A stretch of DNA of 64,000 nt from Allobosea sp. CS1GBMeth4. Lineage in GTDB: Bacteria > Pseudomonadota > Alphaproteobacteria > Rhizobiales > Beijerinckiaceae. The notes beneath the pieces are model-generated. The model saw nothing but the letters and a program-made list of their open reading frames with translations, was not told the DNA's origin and did not search any database. A program made the position numbers and the translations under genes. The stretch spans positions 1 to 64,000 of the forward strand of contig NZ_FYAS01000055.1 in assembly GCF_900185715.1 (NCBI RefSeq). The letters are read 5' to 3'. Shown here one piece after another: positions 61,076-64,000 of the stretch (position 1 is the first letter of the stretch; each line of letters starts with the position of its first letter).

Positions 61076-62701
61076 ATGCGTCAACGCGCGCTCATCACCA
61101 CCCTGCTCGGCGCCAGCATGCTCAGCGCCAGTCTGCTCGGCACCTCTGCGATGGCGCAGACCTTGCGCATCGCACTCGCCTCCGAACCGACGGCGGTCGA
61201 TCCGCACTATCACGATCTCACCCCCAACAACGCGCTCGCCCAGCATATCTTCGACAGCCTCGTGCGGCAGGACGAGAAGCAGGCGCTGCAGCCCGGCCTC
61301 GCCACCACCTGGGAGAACGACGGCAAGAACCGCTGGACCTTCAAGCTGCGCCAGGGCGTCAAGTTCAGCAACGGCCAGCCCTTCGGCGCGCAGGACGTGG
61401 TCTTCACCTTCTGCCGCACGCTGAAGAACGAGACGAAGGTCTCCGATTCCTTCGCCGACATCACCGGCAACTTCGCCAAGGTCGAGACGCCGGACGCGGG
61501 CACCCTGGTCATCGAGACCAAGGAGCCGGAGCCGCTGCTGCCGACGCTGCTCTCCGGCCTGCCGATCCTGTCCGCCTCGATCGTCCAGCACGGCGAGATC
61601 AAATACGACATCGCCAGCAATTGCGGCGTCACCGGCCCCTGGCCGGCGGTCAACAACTTCAACGACGGCACGATGGCGATCGGCACCGGGCCGTACAAGC
61701 TGAAATCCTATGTCCGCGGCTCGGCGATCGAGCTCGAGCGCAACCCCGACCATTGGGGCGGCCAGCAGCCCTGGGCGAGCGTGCGCTTCCTGCCGGTGAC
61801 CAATGCCGGCCCGCGCCTCGCCGGCCTGCTCGCCGGCGACTACGACGTGATCGAGAATCCGGCGGCGCGCGATCTCGGCCGCATCAAGGGCGACAAGCGC
61901 TTCGGCCACGTCATCACGCCCTCGACCCGGGTGATCTATTTCCAGCTCGACGTCGCGCGCGACCAGAGCCCCTTCGTCAAGGCGCCGGACGGCAAGAACC
62001 CGTTGAAGGATGCGCGCGTGCGCAAGGCGATGTCGCTCGCCATCGACCGCGAGGCGATCGTCAAGCGGATCATGGACGGTGCCGCCGAGCCGGCCTACCA
62101 GTACCTGCCGACCGGCATGTTCGGCACGCTGCCGAACCCGCCCAAGCTCGCCTACGACCCGGCGGCGGCGAAGAAGCTGCTGGCCGAGGCCGGCTATCCC
62201 GACGGCTTCCAGCTGACCCTCTCGGCGACGAACGATCGCTATATCAACGACAGCCAGATCACCCAGGCGGTCGCGCAGTATCTGACCCAGATCGGCATCA
62301 AGGCCGAGGTCGACGCCATGACGCGGGCGATCTACTTCCCGCGCCGCGCCAAGAAGGAGTTCAGCGTCGCGCTCGGCGGCTGGGGTTCGGCGACCGGCGA
62401 GGCCGCCTCCTTCCTGCGGCAATGGCCGCCGACCCCGAACGAGACCAAGACGCTCGGCGGCTCGAACTATGGCGGCTACAAGAACGAGGAATTCGACAAG
62501 GTGATCCGTGCCGCCGTCACGACGCTCGACGACAAGAAGCGCGCCGAGTTGCTGCAGCAGGCGATGACGCTCGTCCTCGCCGACGGCGCCTTCATTCCGC
62601 TGCACTTCGAGAGCGGCATCTGGGCCTTCAAGTCGGAGCTTTCGGTCGCGGGCCGCGCCGACCAATACATGCTCGCCATGTCGGTGAAGCCGGCGAAGTA
62701 A
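61076..62701 (+). CDS. ABC peptide-binding protein, family 5
   Basis: A 541-residue periplasmic protein with signal peptide 1-27 (cleavage near AMA-QTL). Blocks WTFKLRQGVKFSNGQPFGAQD and KAMSLAIDREAIVKRIMDG are typical. GGAGG lies about seven bases before ATG 61076. First gene of the operon with DppB and a truncated DppC gene; 30 bases separate it from DppB. The ligand is unknown; RpiR control hints at an aminosugar or muropeptide-like compound, but that is inference. Confidence 0.92.
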   Translation: MRQRALITTLLGASMLSASLLGTSAMAQTLRIALASEPTAVDPHYHDLTPNNALAQHIFDSLVRQDEKQALQPGLATTWENDGKNRWTFKLRQGVKFSNGQPFGAQDVVFTFCRTLKNETKVSDSFADITGNFAKVETPDAGTLVIETKEPEPLLPTLLSGLPILSASIVQHGEIKYDIASNCGVTGPWPAVNNFNDGTMAIGTGPYKLKSYVRGSAIELERNPDHWGGQQPWASVRFLPVTNAGPRLAGLLAGDYDVIENPAARDLGRIKGDKRFGHVITPSTRVIYFQLDVARDQSPFVKAPDGKNPLKDARVRKAMSLAIDREAIVKRIMDGAAEPAYQYLPTGMFGTLPNPPKLAYDPAAAKKLLAEAGYPDGFQLTLSATNDRYINDSQITQAVAQYLTQIGIKAEVDAMTRAIYFPRRAKKEFSVALGGWGSATGEAASFLRQWPPTPNETKTLGGSNYGGYKNEEFDKVIRAAVTTLDDKKRAELLQQAMTLVLADGAFIPLHFESGIWAFKSELSVAGRADQYMLAMSVKPAK

Positions 62702-62731
62702 GCCGGCGATCATCTCACCGAGGTTCGGCGC

Positions 62732-63709
62732 ATGACCGCCTATGTCCTGCAGCGGCTGATCCAGAGCGTCTTCGTGCTGCTCGCGGTCTCGGTCGTGGTC
62801 TTCTTCGCCGTCTACGGCATCGGCGACCCGATCGAGCTCCTCGTCTCGCCGCAGGTGAGCGAGGCCGAGCGCCAGGCGCTGATCCGGCGGCTCGGGCTCG
62901 ACCTGCCGGTCTGGCAGCAATACCTGACCTTCATGGCCAATGCGCTGAAGGGCGATCTCGGCCGCTCCTTCGTGCATGGCGTGCCGGCGGTGCAGTTGAT
63001 CCTGGCGCGCCTGCCCGCGACCTTCGAGCTCGTGCTGCTGGCGATGACGCTGGCGCTCGCCGCCGGCATCCCGCTCGGGCTGATGGCGGGGCTCGATCCC
63101 GACAGCCGGCGCGCCCGCATCGTCATGGCCGGCACCGTGCTCGGCTTTTCGCTGCCGAGCTTCTGGAAGGGCATGATGCTGATCCTGCTCTTCGCCGTGC
63201 TGCTCGGCTGGCTGCCGACCGCGGGGCGCGGCGAGACGGTTTCGGTGCTCGGCATCCAGACCAGCCTGCTGACCTTCGACGGGCTGCAGCACATCGCCCT
63301 GCCCGCCCTCAACCTCGCCATCCCCAATCTCGCGCTGATCGTGCGCCTCGTCGCCGCCGGCACCACCGAGACCATGACGCAGGACTATGTGAAATACGCC
63401 CGCGCCAAGGGGGTGCGGCCCCGCCGCGTCGTCAACCGGCATGTGCTGCGCAACATCCTGATCCCGGTCGTCACCGTGGTCGGCGTCGAATTCGGCAGCC
63501 TCGTCGCCTTCTCGACCATCACCGAGACCGTCTTCGCCTGGCCCGGCATGGGCAAGCTGCTGATCGACTCGGTCTACCAGCTCGACCGCCCGGTGGTCGT
63601 CGCCTACGTCCTGCTGGCGACGCTGCTCTTCGTCGGCGTCAATTTCCTGGTGGACGTGCTCTATGCCGCGCTCGACCCGCGGGTGAAGCTCGCCGGAGAG
63701 AAGGCATGA
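62732..63709 (+). CDS. Peptide ABC transporter permease, DppB type
   Basis: A 325-residue permease with GIGDPIELLVSPQ in the place of the PGDP motif, the loop DYVKYARAKGVRPRRVVNRHVLRN and TETVFAWPGMGKLLIDSVY. It overlaps the following DppC gene by four bases. Channel half of the importer with the binding protein at 61076-62701. Confidence 0.93.
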   Translation: MTAYVLQRLIQSVFVLLAVSVVVFFAVYGIGDPIELLVSPQVSEAERQALIRRLGLDLPVWQQYLTFMANALKGDLGRSFVHGVPAVQLILARLPATFELVLLAMTLALAAGIPLGLMAGLDPDSRRARIVMAGTVLGFSLPSFWKGMMLILLFAVLLGWLPTAGRGETVSVLGIQTSLLTFDGLQHIALPALNLAIPNLALIVRLVAAGTTETMTQDYVKYARAKGVRPRRVVNRHVLRNILIPVVTVVGVEFGSLVAFSTITETVFAWPGMGKLLIDSVYQLDRPVVVAYVLLATLLFVGVNFLVDVLYAALDPRVKLAGEKA

Positions 63710-64000
63710 GCCTCGACGCCTCCCGCCTCGCCGGTCCCGCCGAGGCCGACACGCCCCTGCGCGAGAAGGTGCTGCGCCGCCTGCGCAACCGCCCGACGAC
63801 GCGCGGCGCCGCGATCCTGCTCGGCATCATGGTGCTGCTCGCGCTGCTCGCCCCGGTGATCGCGCCGCAGAACCCGCATGATCTCGGCGCGCTCAGCGTG
63901 ATGGACAACCGGCTGGCGCCGGGCGAGCGCGGCATGAGCGGCTTCACCTACTGGCTCGGCAGCGACGCGCAGGGGCGCGACATGCTGAGCGCCATCCTCT
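63706..64000 (+). CDS. Peptide ABC transporter permease, DppC type (N-terminal part)
   Basis: The first 98 codons of a DppC-type gene that runs past the window end. A polar start of about 35 residues leads to one membrane segment (AAILLGIMVLLALLAPVIAP) and then the family block YWLGSDAQGRDMLSAIL. ATG 63706 overlaps the DppB stop (ATGA). An insertion of about 15 residues (VMDNRLAPGERGMSG) before the YWLGSD block is longer than in the other DppC proteins here. Confidence 0.9.
   Translation, partial: MSLDASRLAGPAEADTPLREKVLRRLRNRPTTRGAAILLGIMVLLALLAPVIAPQNPHDLGALSVMDNRLAPGERGMSGFTYWLGSDAQGRDMLSAIL

Noticed and set aside
61019-63442. 807-codon minus-strand frame opposite the last peptide transport genes
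   Set aside because: Mirror of a real binding-protein and permease pair; no recognisable domain and no ribosome binding site.

Overview
The window is about 67-68% G+C, with tightly packed and often overlapping genes (ATGA/TGATG junctions), no tRNA or rRNA gene, no CRISPR array and no phage or transposase gene. Gene content (many ABC importers, TctABC, CopA-type multicopper oxidase, M81 peptidases, Avi_7169/Avi_7170-type CMD proteins, an EcfG-type promoter, REP-like palindromes opening with CGTCAT) points to a soil or plant-associated alphaproteobacterium of the Hyphomicrobiales. A Bosea-like organism is my best guess from style and content, but it is not proven by the sequence.

Layout. (1) 1-209: start of a peptide ABC ATPase gene leaving the window. 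(2) 545-6872: copper resistance. A minus-strand operon (small lipoprotein, TolC-type outer membrane protein, multicopper oxidase, cupredoxin, CusF-like protein) ends at an intrinsic terminator and is divergent from an OmpR/EnvZ-type two-component pair. (3) 6867-15264: a probable sugar-acid catabolic locus. A GntR regulator, two tandem paralogous binding proteins and an SDR dehydrogenase face a mandelate-racemase-type enzyme, MalF/MalG-type permeases and two proteins of unknown function. (4) 15304-22507: a dipeptide-type ABC importer with an M81 (MlrC-like) peptidase and an RpiR regulator, divergent from a DadA-like FAD oxidoreductase. (5) 22567-24392: leuA behind a candidate leucine attenuator. 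(6) 24427-31010: an operon of LysR, flavin monooxygenase and TctCBA, divergent from a pair of CMD/AhpD-like proteins, one of which has no cysteine. (7) 31017-39109: an opine-dehydrogenase-like gene, then a ribose-type sugar ABC operon with a TIM-barrel epimerase and a LacI regulator whose likely operator lies in the promoter. (8) 39114-41069: an orphan double-PAS hybrid kinase behind an EcfG-type stress promoter. (9) 41160-49845: a peptide ABC operon with an M20 deacylase, a DMT exporter and an IclR regulator. (10) 49847-51525: an Lrp regulator divergent from a saccharopine-dehydrogenase-family gene. (11) 51672-60088: a second M81 peptidase, an amidohydrolase, another peptide ABC importer, an aspartoacylase-like protein and AroQ. 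(12) 60106-64000: an RpiR regulator and a further peptide ABC importer running off the end.

The common theme is scavenging of peptides, opines and sugar acids: uptake by ABC or TTT systems, then hydrolysis or oxidation, with one dedicated regulator per module. Three complete importers (12344-14039, 16809-20183, 54993-58572) have no ATPase gene beside them, so they probably share ATPases made elsewhere. The most unusual non-coding material is a set of palindromic REP/MITE-like elements at operon junctions. One has apparently inserted between a DppB and a DppC gene with a 16-bp duplication, and two fold into a shared three-stem shape. Candidate operators, the leuA attenuator and the EcfG promoter are inferences from sequence pattern only.
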